Assembly: GCA_022559845.1 (NCBI GenBank)
Contig: CM040125.1
Span: forward strand, 285,124,200-285,188,199
Source of the DNA: Amorphophallus konjac
Lineage: Eukaryota > Streptophyta > Magnoliopsida > Alismatales > Araceae
DNA length: 64,000 nucleotides
Direction of reading: 5' to 3'
Part shown: piece after piece, positions 19,853 to 28,991 of the stretch
Layout: the number at the start of each line of letters is the position of its first letter
Numbering within the stretch: the stretch's first letter is position 1
Translations under genes and position numbers: made by a program
Notes under the pieces: model-generated
Databases searched by the model: none
Seen by the model: only the letters and a program-made list of their open reading frames with translations
Told to the model about the DNA's origin: nothing

Positions 19853-22534
19853 ATGAAAGAAAGAAGGCCTCCTCGGCAGCAACAGGCTCAGCAGCCACAG
19901 CAACCAGCTCCACAGGAGAAACAACAAGCTCCAGCGCCTCAGCAGGATATGGGGATTATCCACAATCCACTGCCGGAGCACCCGCCAAACCAGCACGTAA
20001 ACCCTGTCACGTCTCTCCCTGAGTTGGAGAGAAGGCAGGGGTGGCATGAAGAAAACGCCTCTGTCGGGGCATTTAATCACAATCAAAATCAACCTCCGCG
20101 TCTCTTGCGCACCCCTTCTTCTTCTTCTACACCCCAATTGAGCCGATCCCTTCTGCGCCTCGTTAATCCACCTACCCCTACCTATTCTCCAACCTTGCCG
20201 GTTCGCCCCCTTCTTACCCGCTTACCACCTCCACAACCTACACCGCAGCAAACCCCATCCACCACCAACCCTTCACCACTGCCATCTAGGCCACTCCTTA
20301 ACCGCCCGTCGCCAACGCCCATTGCACCCACCACCACTACTCCTCCACCGACAGGGATCCCTCCACCATCGGCTCCCCCACCTTTTATGCCCAGATCTCT
20401 CCTCGTTCCACCCACCAATTCCCCCCGCATTCGGGTATCCCTTTCTACTCCTACGCCTCCTACGGGGGCATCTTTATTGAACTCTTCATCAACACCCCCT
20501 GTGGGGGATCCTTCTTCAAACACTCCTCCCCCGCTTATCAACACCAACACACCTTCTTCTTCTTCTAACCCTCCTCCCACACTTGCCCTGACAGAGGCAC
20601 GTCAAGGCGTGGCACCGCTCCGCAGTGGACGGATGTTCCACTGCATTTTTCCACAGAGAGGGTTAGAGCCCGCGCAGGGGCCGCAGGAACAGGAACAAGA
20701 ACAAGAGTCCATACCAGGCACAGAATACGACTTATTAATGCATTTGGACCGGACTCCGGCAAGAATTTCAATTCTAGAACTGATCAAGAGGTCGACCACT
20801 CATCAGATGGCTCTAAAGGAATATCTACAGAAAGTCATGGTCAATGAGGACATTCCAGTCGAGCAGATAACCGCAGTCTTAACACCTACTGGCAGTCAAC
20901 CAGCAATCACTTTTTATGAGCATGAGCTGGCACCAATCTCAGCAAGAAAATATGCTCTATGCATCACAGTTGATATCAATAAAGTGGTTGTACAACAGTG
21001 TTTGGTGGACACTGGGGCATCCATCAATGTCTTACCGCCGAGCACTTTGAAGATGTGCGGCATTCCCGAGAATCTGATTCGGCCGTCCACCATAACGGTC
21101 ACTGCATATGATAACACGAAGAAGCCTCCTCTAGGCATGATAACACTAAAAGTAAGCTTGGGTCCAGCAACAATCACAGCTGATTTTCATATTTTGGACA
21201 TGGATCCAACATTTAATGGCATTCTTGGCCGTCCCTACATCCAGCAGCTTGATGCAGTGCCCTCCACAAATCACCAATGCCTTAAATTTCCACACAAGGG
21301 CCGCATTGTCAAGGTCACCAGTACGCCAATTTTGCCAGAGGAGGATATTCATGTGGCTTCATCAGTTCCTTCTATTTGGCCTGCCAATAAGGCATTGTTA
21401 TCTGTATTGGACGTCCCTCGCCCACAGTCAATGCCATCCGAGACTATCACAACAGTTGCTATGACACCCCTACCGTCCAAGGGGAAGAAGAAGAAAAGGG
21501 TGATGAACACCCATGGCTGGAACATTTTAATGAAAATGGGGTATCAAAATGGCAAAGGTTTGGGTGCCAATTGTCAAGGCAGGATTAGGCCTGTAAAGCC
21601 TCAGAAATTGATTGCAAAAGGTGGTTTGGGCTACAAAGGGCCAGGCAAAAATGAAGATGAACCGTGGGCAGTTATGACATCCACTTTGAAGACTGACCGT
21701 CAGCCGCTTACCTGGACATTAAAGACACATTTTGTCACAGGTGGCGTTCAGAATAATGAGCAAACTACTAAAGTCACTTCCATGCTGGATTGCCAGGATG
21801 TTCATGCTAGACAGTTTGCTCGTCATATAGCTCCGTTGGTCACATATAAAGCCCTGGAATCTTTAAGGCTAGATAAAAGAAGGAAAATGGATGATCCAGA
21901 ATGTGACTGGTACAGGTGGTTCGATATGCAAGACATTACTATTTCCTTGAGCCGCCTCTTTATGCCGATAGATCCGGAATGGCCACCACTTATTCATGAA
22001 TTGATTGAAAAACCTGCTGTGATTATAGACAAGAGGCAGTTGCTGAGTGACTACACTGATACTGGAGAGCCAGATAATCCGTTCGAGGAAGGTTTCACTG
22101 TGGACAGGCTGTGGGCCAGCCTCTTTTCTCTCACTTCCATGCATCCATCTGTTCTTGCTTCTCTATATTCTCATTGGTTTGGTCGCGTGCCAAGACCGCC
22201 ACCGATTACGATCAATTTGTCTCCAAATTCAATCCAAGTTTCTCTGCCGATTCCTCCCTCGCTCCCCGAGCGATTTTCTAAACTCTCCATTGCACCCCCA
22301 CGTGGGCCACCACCGATTCAATCTTTCTCCAAACTTGCAATCTCCACTCCTCCTACTATTCTCCCCTTGCATTGCTTTCTTCTAGAAAAAGAGAATAAAA
22401 ATGAAGATAAAAATAAAAATGAAAAAAAAACGCCAAAATTCCAACTCTCCAATCCTCCATCACTTTTGAGGAAACCTCTTATCTCCTTCCCGAGTGTGTC
22501 CCGACCCAGGGGCCGCTCTTCCAAGATTCCTTGA
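19853..22534 (+). CDS. TE3 protease with G-patch
   Basis: The 893-codon ORF opens with a long Pro/Thr/Ser-rich linker (residues 1-250). The retropepsin domain lies at about 350-490, active site LVDTGASINVLP with D386, later GILGRPYIQQLDAV. A G-patch follows at about 551-600 (MNTHGWNILMKMGYQNGKGL, then GLGYKG), a glycine-rich nucleic-acid-binding module. The tail is Pro/Ser-rich with an acidic Lys/Asn run. A run of nine A near 22425-22433 precedes a switch to the +1 frame, in which coding-like sequence continues to TAG 22696-22698, in frame with the RT. Confidence 0.85.
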   Translation: MKERRPPRQQQAQQPQQPAPQEKQQAPAPQQDMGIIHNPLPEHPPNQHVNPVTSLPELERRQGWHEENASVGAFNHNQNQPPRLLRTPSSSSTPQLSRSLLRLVNPPTPTYSPTLPVRPLLTRLPPPQPTPQQTPSTTNPSPLPSRPLLNRPSPTPIAPTTTTPPPTGIPPPSAPPPFMPRSLLVPPTNSPRIRVSLSTPTPPTGASLLNSSSTPPVGDPSSNTPPPLINTNTPSSSSNPPPTLALTEARQGVAPLRSGRMFHCIFPQRGLEPAQGPQEQEQEQESIPGTEYDLLMHLDRTPARISILELIKRSTTHQMALKEYLQKVMVNEDIPVEQITAVLTPTGSQPAITFYEHELAPISARKYALCITVDINKVVVQQCLVDTGASINVLPPSTLKMCGIPENLIRPSTITVTAYDNTKKPPLGMITLKVSLGPATITADFHILDMDPTFNGILGRPYIQQLDAVPSTNHQCLKFPHKGRIVKVTSTPILPEEDIHVASSVPSIWPANKALLSVLDVPRPQSMPSETITTVAMTPLPSKGKKKKRVMNTHGWNILMKMGYQNGKGLGANCQGRIRPVKPQKLIAKGGLGYKGPGKNEDEPWAVMTSTLKTDRQPLTWTLKTHFVTGGVQNNEQTTKVTSMLDCQDVHARQFARHIAPLVTYKALESLRLDKRRKMDDPECDWYRWFDMQDITISLSRLFMPIDPEWPPLIHELIEKPAVIIDKRQLLSDYTDTGEPDNPFEEGFTVDRLWASLFSLTSMHPSVLASLYSHWFGRVPRPPPITINLSPNSIQVSLPIPPSLPERFSKLSIAPPRGPPPIQSFSKLAISTPPTILPLHCFLLEKENKNEDKNKNEKKTPKFQLSNPPSLLRKPLISFPSVSRPRGRSSKIP

Positions 22535-22713
22535 TAAATCTCTTTTCTCCCTCTGATGAGGGGTCTTCATCTGTATCACCTCCTGTATCCCCTTTCTCAC
22601 CTCCTTCTTCGCCTGATAAAGCTAGTTGCTCCTCCTCTTTTTCTCCCAATAATAAAATTCATGGGGGAGATTCACATAAGAAGTCTAAGGGTAAGTAGAT
22701 TCCCCATAGATTT

Positions 22714-23723
22714 TTGTTGGAGTTAGCTATCAGATGCCAAGCCTGTTTAGCTATTTCAGAATTTGTGGAGGATCCAATCATTCTGCCAGAATTGGAAAAT
22801 GAGGATGCTAATGTTTCTTATGAGGGTTTGGGTGTCTACGAGATTATGAATGATGAAGACCCTATTGAAGAGGGGGATGAGAGTTATGAAGAATATGAGG
22901 ACGAGGCTGATGCCTTTGCCGGTGGCATGAGAAGATTTGACGAACCATCAGCCTCTGTAGAGGAGCCTACCAAAGAAGTAAATTTGGGTACCGAGGAAGA
23001 CCCTAGGATTGTCCTCATCAGCAAGAATTTGCTGCCCTCCGAAGAGGAGGCGCTTATTTTGGTACTTCAAGAATACAAGGACACGTTTGCGTGGAGTTAT
23101 GAGGATATGCCTGGATTAGACCCTGCGCTCTTTGAACATCGGCTTACACTTAAGCCAGGGTCTGTCCCGGTCAAACAACGGTTGAGACGTTTCCACCCTA
23201 ATATGGCTTTGAAAATGAAAGAAGAGGTCGACAAACTCTATAAGGCTAGATTTGTTAGAGTTGTCCTCTACCCCAACTGGGTGGCTAACATCGTCCCGGT
23301 CATGAAGAAGGATGGAAAGGTTCGGATTTGCATAGACTTCCGGGACCTCAACCGTGCGTGTCCTAAAGATGACTTCCCCCTACCTCATATTGATGTTCTG
23401 ATTGATAATACGGCAGGATTTGAGACCCTTTCTTTTATGGATGGTTTTTCAGGCTACAATCAGATTCGTTTGGCTGAAGAAGATCAGGAGAAAACATCCT
23501 TCACAACACCATGGGGAACATACTGTTATGTGGTCATGCCATTTGGACTCAAGAATGCTGGAGCCACTTATCAAAGAGCAATGATGGCAATTTTTCATGA
23601 TATGATTCACATTTTTATTAAGGTGTATGTGGATGACCTGGTTGTAAAATCAAGGACAAGGATTGAGCATCCTGGGGTTCTGGCTAAAGTCTTGCAAAGA
23701 TCACGAGAATACCAATTGAAGAT
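22714..23723 (+). CDS. pol: TE3 reverse transcriptase, first part (cut by TE4)
   Basis: An acidic lead-in (EEGDESYEEYEDEADAF) is followed by the RT: LGTEEDPRIV, RICIDFRDLNRACPKDDFPL, FMDGFSGYNQI, MPFGLKNAGATYQRAM and the catalytic YVDD. The frame is shared with the end of the protease region and separated from it only by TAG 22696-22698, which overlaps a perfect donor-like GTAAGT (22691-22696). TE4 enters after YQLKI-type sequence at 23723; RT resumes at 31360. Confidence 0.9.
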
Positions 23724-26085
23724 TGATGTGACACAACCTCGGACTTAGTCAAACAAGCACATCTAAGCATCCAAATGGGCCTTAATGGGCCACCGCTCTC
23801 TTCGTTGCACTCTATTCCCGGGGTGACTATGTGATACCAAGGGTGACTTATGGGAATGGACCCTTGCTGGTAGAGGGCCAGCAAGGCCAAGAATTGATTC
23901 CCCAAGGTTGGTTGCCCAATTCGATTGGGGCCGACAAAGTTCACTCGGGCACCGGGTCACACTAACCCACGGCGATCACTCTAAGTCATGGACTTGAGGA
24001 TCGGGCGCTCCTCACGAATTCAGCGGTGCATGAATCAAATATTGAGAGAGCTACACTAGGTGAGCAAGGAAGAGACACTTACTCGACCGGTTTGAAGAAA
24101 TCGGTCCCGGTCGGAGACGAGGGCGAGCGGGGAGGCGGTGGTTCCCCACACGCCGCGGCGGTGTCGCTTGACCTGCCAAACCACTTACAAAACTACTCCT
24201 CTCGCAGGAGGAGGGATCTTGGGGTAGGGGTTAATATGATACATTCAAACACTACCACCACGCAGGGTGGGGCCTTCAGCCGGCCAAGCGGGGAGGGGTT
24301 GGTGGACCGAAACGAAGAGAAATGAGAACTAGGGAAGTTGCAGCTTCAATCTGGAATTCTGGACAGGGGGTCGCTGTGATGGCTATGCCGGGCTTGTCCG
24401 GACTCCAAATTGATCGAAACCAGCTCCTGAAGCTTCCTGACTGGAAGAGGTGGATCCAGAATTTTTGGGGAAGCTCAGACGGTCAGAGGTAGCTGCACCA
24501 GCAACAGGAAGTAGCCTCCTATGTCTGGCCGCAGGTACTGTCTGGACTGTAACAGCAAGTTGCAGAAGTGACTGAGCGCCCTCCCGAGCTCCGATCAGCA
24601 CGAAACCAGCGGCATCATCTTCGTGGTCGAGGTAGATTTCAGTAGGAGGTGACGGAGATGCATTCAGAGGTCGAGGATGGCCGGGGCACCCAGAAGAGTG
24701 GGTACTGGTCAGAGTAGACAGCAGAAAACAGAACTAGATAGATCGGGGGAGAAAATTCGTAACTTCTTCCTCCGGTGGCCGAACGGGGTTCTGTTTCTTG
24801 ATCTTGAAAGATGACCGGTAGAGGAAGAACTTTGATGAAGGGGCTTCAGCCTGAATCCGCTGGGGTTTGTCGCGGCAGAAGGATCTTCCACGCTCTGGTC
24901 TAGGATGAAGACCTCTCTGCGCACTGTTGGGAGAATGGCTCTATCTGGCAGCTCCGAGCTCCGATCGTGTTGATTCCACCTCGCCTGCGAAGTAGACTGG
25001 AAGGCCTTTCCAGAAAGGTAGGCCACGCCTTCTGAAGAACTAGGATGAATCCGTGGTTGACGCTGCAACAAGGGCTGTTCTGCAGATCTGCACAGCTCCA
25101 ACCTACTAGAAGAAATGAGAGGGAGATATGGCTTCTTTGGTGGAGGGAAATGGTAGGAATGACCTAAGGGAGAGTGGGGACTCTTGTGGGGTGGAGAAGG
25201 GAGCTAATGGTGATGGGGAATGAGGTGGAGAATGGCTGGAAGCAAGTGCTAGCAGGTGGAGGAGGAAGAGCTACGAATTTGGGGAAGGTGGGTGAGAGGA
25301 GAAGGTGAGGGGGCACAAGTGAGTGGAAGGAAGGGTGGATTTCAAATTCAAAAGGTCTTGGAAGGTGGGTGATTATGTTGGGAAGTGGAGTGCTTGCATT
25401 GGAATGGGGTAGATTTGGTTGGAAGGTGGAGGAAGGTGTTGGAATGGGGAGACTTCTACCTAGGAACTAGGGAGTGGAGTAATGGAGGCCATGGGGAAGT
25501 GGAGGGCATTAAAGGAGGTGGTTGGAGGTTGGAAGTGGATGGGAGGAGGGAGGAGAGAGAAGGAAATTCGGATTTGGGGTTGGAGGAGAGAGAAAGAGGG
25601 GTGAAATAGAGAGATTAAGAGGGGAATGGGTGGGGAATCTCTCCCCTAGGGTCTCTCACCCAAAAATTAGAGGAATCACTCCAATTTGAACTCAAATGGC
25701 AAGTTTAACTCAAAAGGATGTAATCATTCATTAACTTCAAATGAGGGGAGTGGGGTCCTATATATAGGCAACCCACTCTTTACAATAAGTCCCTGACAAA
25801 ATAAACAACTACAAATAACCAAGGGGGTTGGGAGTGCTAATGGGCCTAGTCCAACGAATGGGGCCCAATAGCTTACATTAGACATCATGATGATACCAAA
25901 CATAGGAAAATAAGTGCTAGACTTAGGGAAATGACTTAAATAAAATGGAAATACATCAAAATGACTCAAAGGAAAACTACAAAATGGATAAGGGGCCTTA
26001 ATAGAGTGAGGCCCAAACTCAACTAGCTCCCGAATGTGAAGAAGTGGACCCGAGCCAAAGGGAGTCGTGGGTGATGCCTCCATCA
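23724..26085 (-). repeat. TE4 LTR (3' in element orientation)
   Basis: This 2362-bp copy matches 28992-31354. TATATATA for minus-strand transcription is at 25759-25766. The polypurine tract CCCAGGGGATT (minus) lies at 26086-26096 just inside. ORFs within it are chance frames. Confidence 0.93.
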
Positions 26086-26577
26086 AATCCCCTGGGCCGC
26101 AAAGAGCTCGACTCCGTCGAGTAAGGGTCCATCCGGCTAAGGTACCGCTCGAGGAGATCTGGATCCAATCGCTGTAGGTCCTCCCGACTTACCCATGAGT
26201 CTTCCAACGGAGGCCGATCCTTCCACCTGACGAGATAGCGCTCATAGACCTTGCTTCGGGTGGTAGTGACCTGCTCATCCAATATTTGTTCAATGCGATC
26301 ACGCTGAGCTCTTTTGGCTAGTGGACTCTCCTCTCGGGTGGGTGCTCTCTCAAAGGAGGGAGTGGGCTCGATCTCCTCACTAGGTCTCACCGTGGGGCCC
26401 TTGTAAGACACTAAGTCGGCGACATTGAATGTAGGACTTACCCCATAATCCTCGGGGAGATCTAATTCATAAGCATTCGCACCAATATGCCTCAAGACCT
26501 GGAAGGGCCCAGTCCCACGTGGTCTCAACTTGGAGTTGGCTCCTGGGGAGAGCCTCTCCGTCCTCACCATCACAAAG
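26086..26577 (-). CDS. TE4 integrase tail and chromodomain
   Basis: The frame (open from 26585) encodes GDFVMVRTERLSPGANSKLR, the tail IGANAYELDLPEDYGVSPTF and a chromodomain at about residues 92-150 (RIEQILDEQVTTTRSKVYER, YLVRWKDRPPLEDSW). It is in a different frame from the 784-codon ORF because of a single extra base compared with TE2. It overlaps the LTR end at 26085-26019. Retention of a chromodomain in an element without integrase core is unusual. Confidence 0.85.
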
Positions 26578-28932
26578 TCACCCACTTGGAACTCTTAAGT
26601 GACGCCGGTGAGAGTCAGCCAACCTTTTATAAGCCTCATTTTTTATGCTAATGTGCTTGCGGATTTTCTCATGCAATTTTGTGAGTGCTGACCTTCTAGT
26701 GGTTATGGGTGGACCTGGACAACCATATATAGACCAATTATGCCATGATGCCATATGGACCTTGATGAGCCTTGGTGGGCCGGGGCAACCATATGTGGAC
26801 TTATCATGCAATGTTGTGATGCATGTCGGGGGACCCGGACATCCGTAGATGCCTTTGATATGCTTAAGACCCATGATGAATGAAGGTGGACCACTACATC
26901 CAAATTTAGACCACTCATGCTTTCTACTTGACATGTGGGTGATATGAATGAATGGACCCAACATAGTGTTCATGCCAAGGGGTGTGGAAAGCCTAGACAC
27001 ATGCATACTTTTCCCAAAAGTGACTTCCATGTGTATAGGGGTGGGACAACATTTGAATTCCCATTGGAACGGATCGAATGGATCTAAGAAGGTGGTCATC
27101 ATGGGGTGGGGCACAACCTTATTACCTAGGGATATGTGGCCCAAGGTCTTGGCTCCCAAGGTGTAACCCGGGTCATGGATGAGGTGGGTTTGGCCCAATA
27201 TGGTGGGTGAGGATAGGAAAGGGTGGGTGGTTGGTAAGATGGTTGGGTCATATGAGTCCCTTGACTCCCATTGGAATGGATCATATGGATCATAAAATGG
27301 GTCATCTAGGGGGAGGAACTCCATGTCCTCAAGATCCTTAAAAGGTGCTAAGTCATCCTTCTCCATGATAGTTGGGCCAATGTTCTTGACAAGTGGGTCG
27401 GCCATGAGTGGAGGGCTTGGCTTTCTACCCGAGATAAGAAGCTCTAAATCGAGGAGAAGGTTGGGCTCATCGGGTGTAGGGAGGAATAGAAGGAGGTCGC
27501 TAGTGTAGCAACCAATGGTGCAAACCGAGGTGATAGACCCTATGCATAGGTGTAGAAGGCTAAGGCTCCTAGGTTGTTCTACCATAGGGGTCAACATGCT
27601 AGTCATCTCTAATTGCCATGCTATGCCCTTGAGAAGGTCCTCTAAGGTCTCCACTTGATAGGATGCTTGGATTGTGGTGTGATAGGAGAAGAAGGGCACT
27701 AAGGGAAGGTCTTGTTCTATGGGAGGGAAAACATGGGCTCGGATCTCTCGAATTGGGCTCTCCTTTAGCCAACTAACAATGGTTTCCCCTAAGATGAGAT
27801 TGACTCCAACTAGAGATGGTGATGTAAGGTGAAGACCCTCGTGTGTTATTTCTTCTTCAATTTGGACTTGGGTTTTCTCCAAGGTGGAGAGTGGGTTTGG
27901 AGTGTTCACCACTATGGGGTGGGGTATGGGTTCTTCTTCCAAGGAGGTGAGAGGGGCTTTTGAGGGTGTGGTGATGATTGGGGCATGGTGTATCCGGGGT
28001 GGTAAGTAGTGGGAAACTTGGGTTATGATAGGTGAGGGTAGTAGTGGAGGTTTTGGTGGGAGTTGGATTGGGGTAGGGAGAGGAAGATGGGTGGGTTGAA
28101 GGGGTTTGGGTTGATTGGTTTTGGGAGGAGTGTCCCTTTTTGGGAGTGATTGAGAGGTAGTGGTGGGGGTTACCATGGGCCTAGGTGGAGAGTTGGTCAT
28201 GGGGCCCAATTGGGTATGGGGACCTATGGTTGTGGTGTGGACTTGGAGGTGGGGTGTAAATGTAGTGGTTGGGGTAGGAGAGATGGGAAGTGGTGGGGAA
28301 TGGGTGATTGGGGTCTTGGATTGACTGGGTGGGGATGATGGAGTTGAAGTGCTCCTTGGACTTTGGTGATTTGAGTAGGAGGGAGAGGGTTGGAGAGTGT
28401 ATGTTTTTCTAAGCTCGGTCTTCATCTCATCCCAAGTGCTAATTGGAGCCTCCCTACGGATCTTTCTCAAACCTTCCACAACTAACCAATGAGTTTTAGC
28501 TTGTTTGGAGAGGTGTGCCTTGGCTAGCCTCATTCTCCTTCCTTCGTTCAAGGGGCAACCTTTAAAGAATTGGTCTAGGGAAATCTCCCAATCTAGGTAA
28601 AGGCTTGGGCTGTTGGATCCATCAAAGGCGGGGGTTTTGATTTTCAAGTGTTCTAAAAATATGGTTTCTAGATCTCCCCAAAGGTCACTCTCATTCACTC
28701 TTGGTGCACGGCTATTTCCTTCAAGTCGGTCGAGTCGAGACATGATATCTTCAAGCCGATTAAGGACATTAGGTAGGGCTTCTATGATAGAGGTGTTGCT
28801 ACCCACTTTGTTGGCAATGGAGCTTCCATGAGGATTTAGGCTTCTTGGGAAAGTTGATGGGGATAGATGTGACGGGTATGAAGTGGCCATTCTAGTGGAC
28901 ATGGGAGATGCAACCGAGGACTCTAAATGCAT
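26578..28932 (-). CDS. TE4 ORF: gag fused to a long unknown region and integrase tail start
   Basis: This 784-codon uninterrupted ORF begins MHLESSVASPMSTRMATSYP. Residues ~95-185 hold a Gag capsid half resembling TE2 (SLYLDWEISLDQFFKGCPLN, LAKAHLSKQAKTHWL). From ~190 to 350 it is Pro/Thr/Ser-rich; ~350-740 has no domain I recognise. The latter contains two copies of DP(Y/F)DPFQWE and four GC(P/S)GPP units near the end. The last ~35 residues (LHEKIRKHISIKNEAYKRLA) match the integrase C-terminal region of TE2. Knuckle, protease, RT, RNase H and integrase core are absent. A one-base insertion near 26597 separates it from the tail ORF below. Confidence 0.8.
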   Translation of the reverse strand: MHLESSVASPMSTRMATSYPSHLSPSTFPRSLNPHGSSIANKVGSNTSIIEALPNVLNRLEDIMSRLDRLEGNSRAPRVNESDLWGDLETIFLEHLKIKTPAFDGSNSPSLYLDWEISLDQFFKGCPLNEGRRMRLAKAHLSKQAKTHWLVVEGLRKIRREAPISTWDEMKTELRKTYTLQPSPSYSNHQSPRSTSTPSSPPSQSKTPITHSPPLPISPTPTTTFTPHLQVHTTTIGPHTQLGPMTNSPPRPMVTPTTTSQSLPKRDTPPKTNQPKPLQPTHLPLPTPIQLPPKPPLLPSPIITQVSHYLPPRIHHAPIITTPSKAPLTSLEEEPIPHPIVVNTPNPLSTLEKTQVQIEEEITHEGLHLTSPSLVGVNLILGETIVSWLKESPIREIRAHVFPPIEQDLPLVPFFSYHTTIQASYQVETLEDLLKGIAWQLEMTSMLTPMVEQPRSLSLLHLCIGSITSVCTIGCYTSDLLLFLPTPDEPNLLLDLELLISGRKPSPPLMADPLVKNIGPTIMEKDDLAPFKDLEDMEFLPLDDPFYDPYDPFQWESRDSYDPTILPTTHPFLSSPTILGQTHLIHDPGYTLGAKTLGHISLGNKVVPHPMMTTFLDPFDPFQWEFKCCPTPIHMEVTFGKSMHVSRLSTPLGMNTMLGPFIHITHMSSRKHEWSKFGCSGPPSFIMGLKHIKGIYGCPGPPTCITTLHDKSTYGCPGPPRLIKVHMASWHNWSIYGCPGPPITTRRSALTKLHEKIRKHISIKNEAYKRLADSHRRHLRVPSG

Positions 28933-28974
28933 AAATATGCCCTAGGACCAACTTGTGGAGAGACAAGTTGTGAA

Positions 28975-28989
28975 CTTGCTCTGATACCA
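28975..28989 (-). promoter_or_regulatory. TE4 primer binding site (initiator Met tRNA type)
   Basis: The minus strand reads TGGTATCAGAGCAAG two bases inside the LTR, identical to the TE2 site. Confidence 0.9.
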
Positions 28990-28991
28990 CT

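Noticed and set aside
20182..20580. Glycine-rich minus-strand ORF in TE3
   Set aside because: Reverse shadow of the proline-rich linker in the protease ORF.
26645..28831. Plus-strand ORFs across the TE4 coding region
   Set aside because: Shadows of the 784-codon minus-strand ORF.
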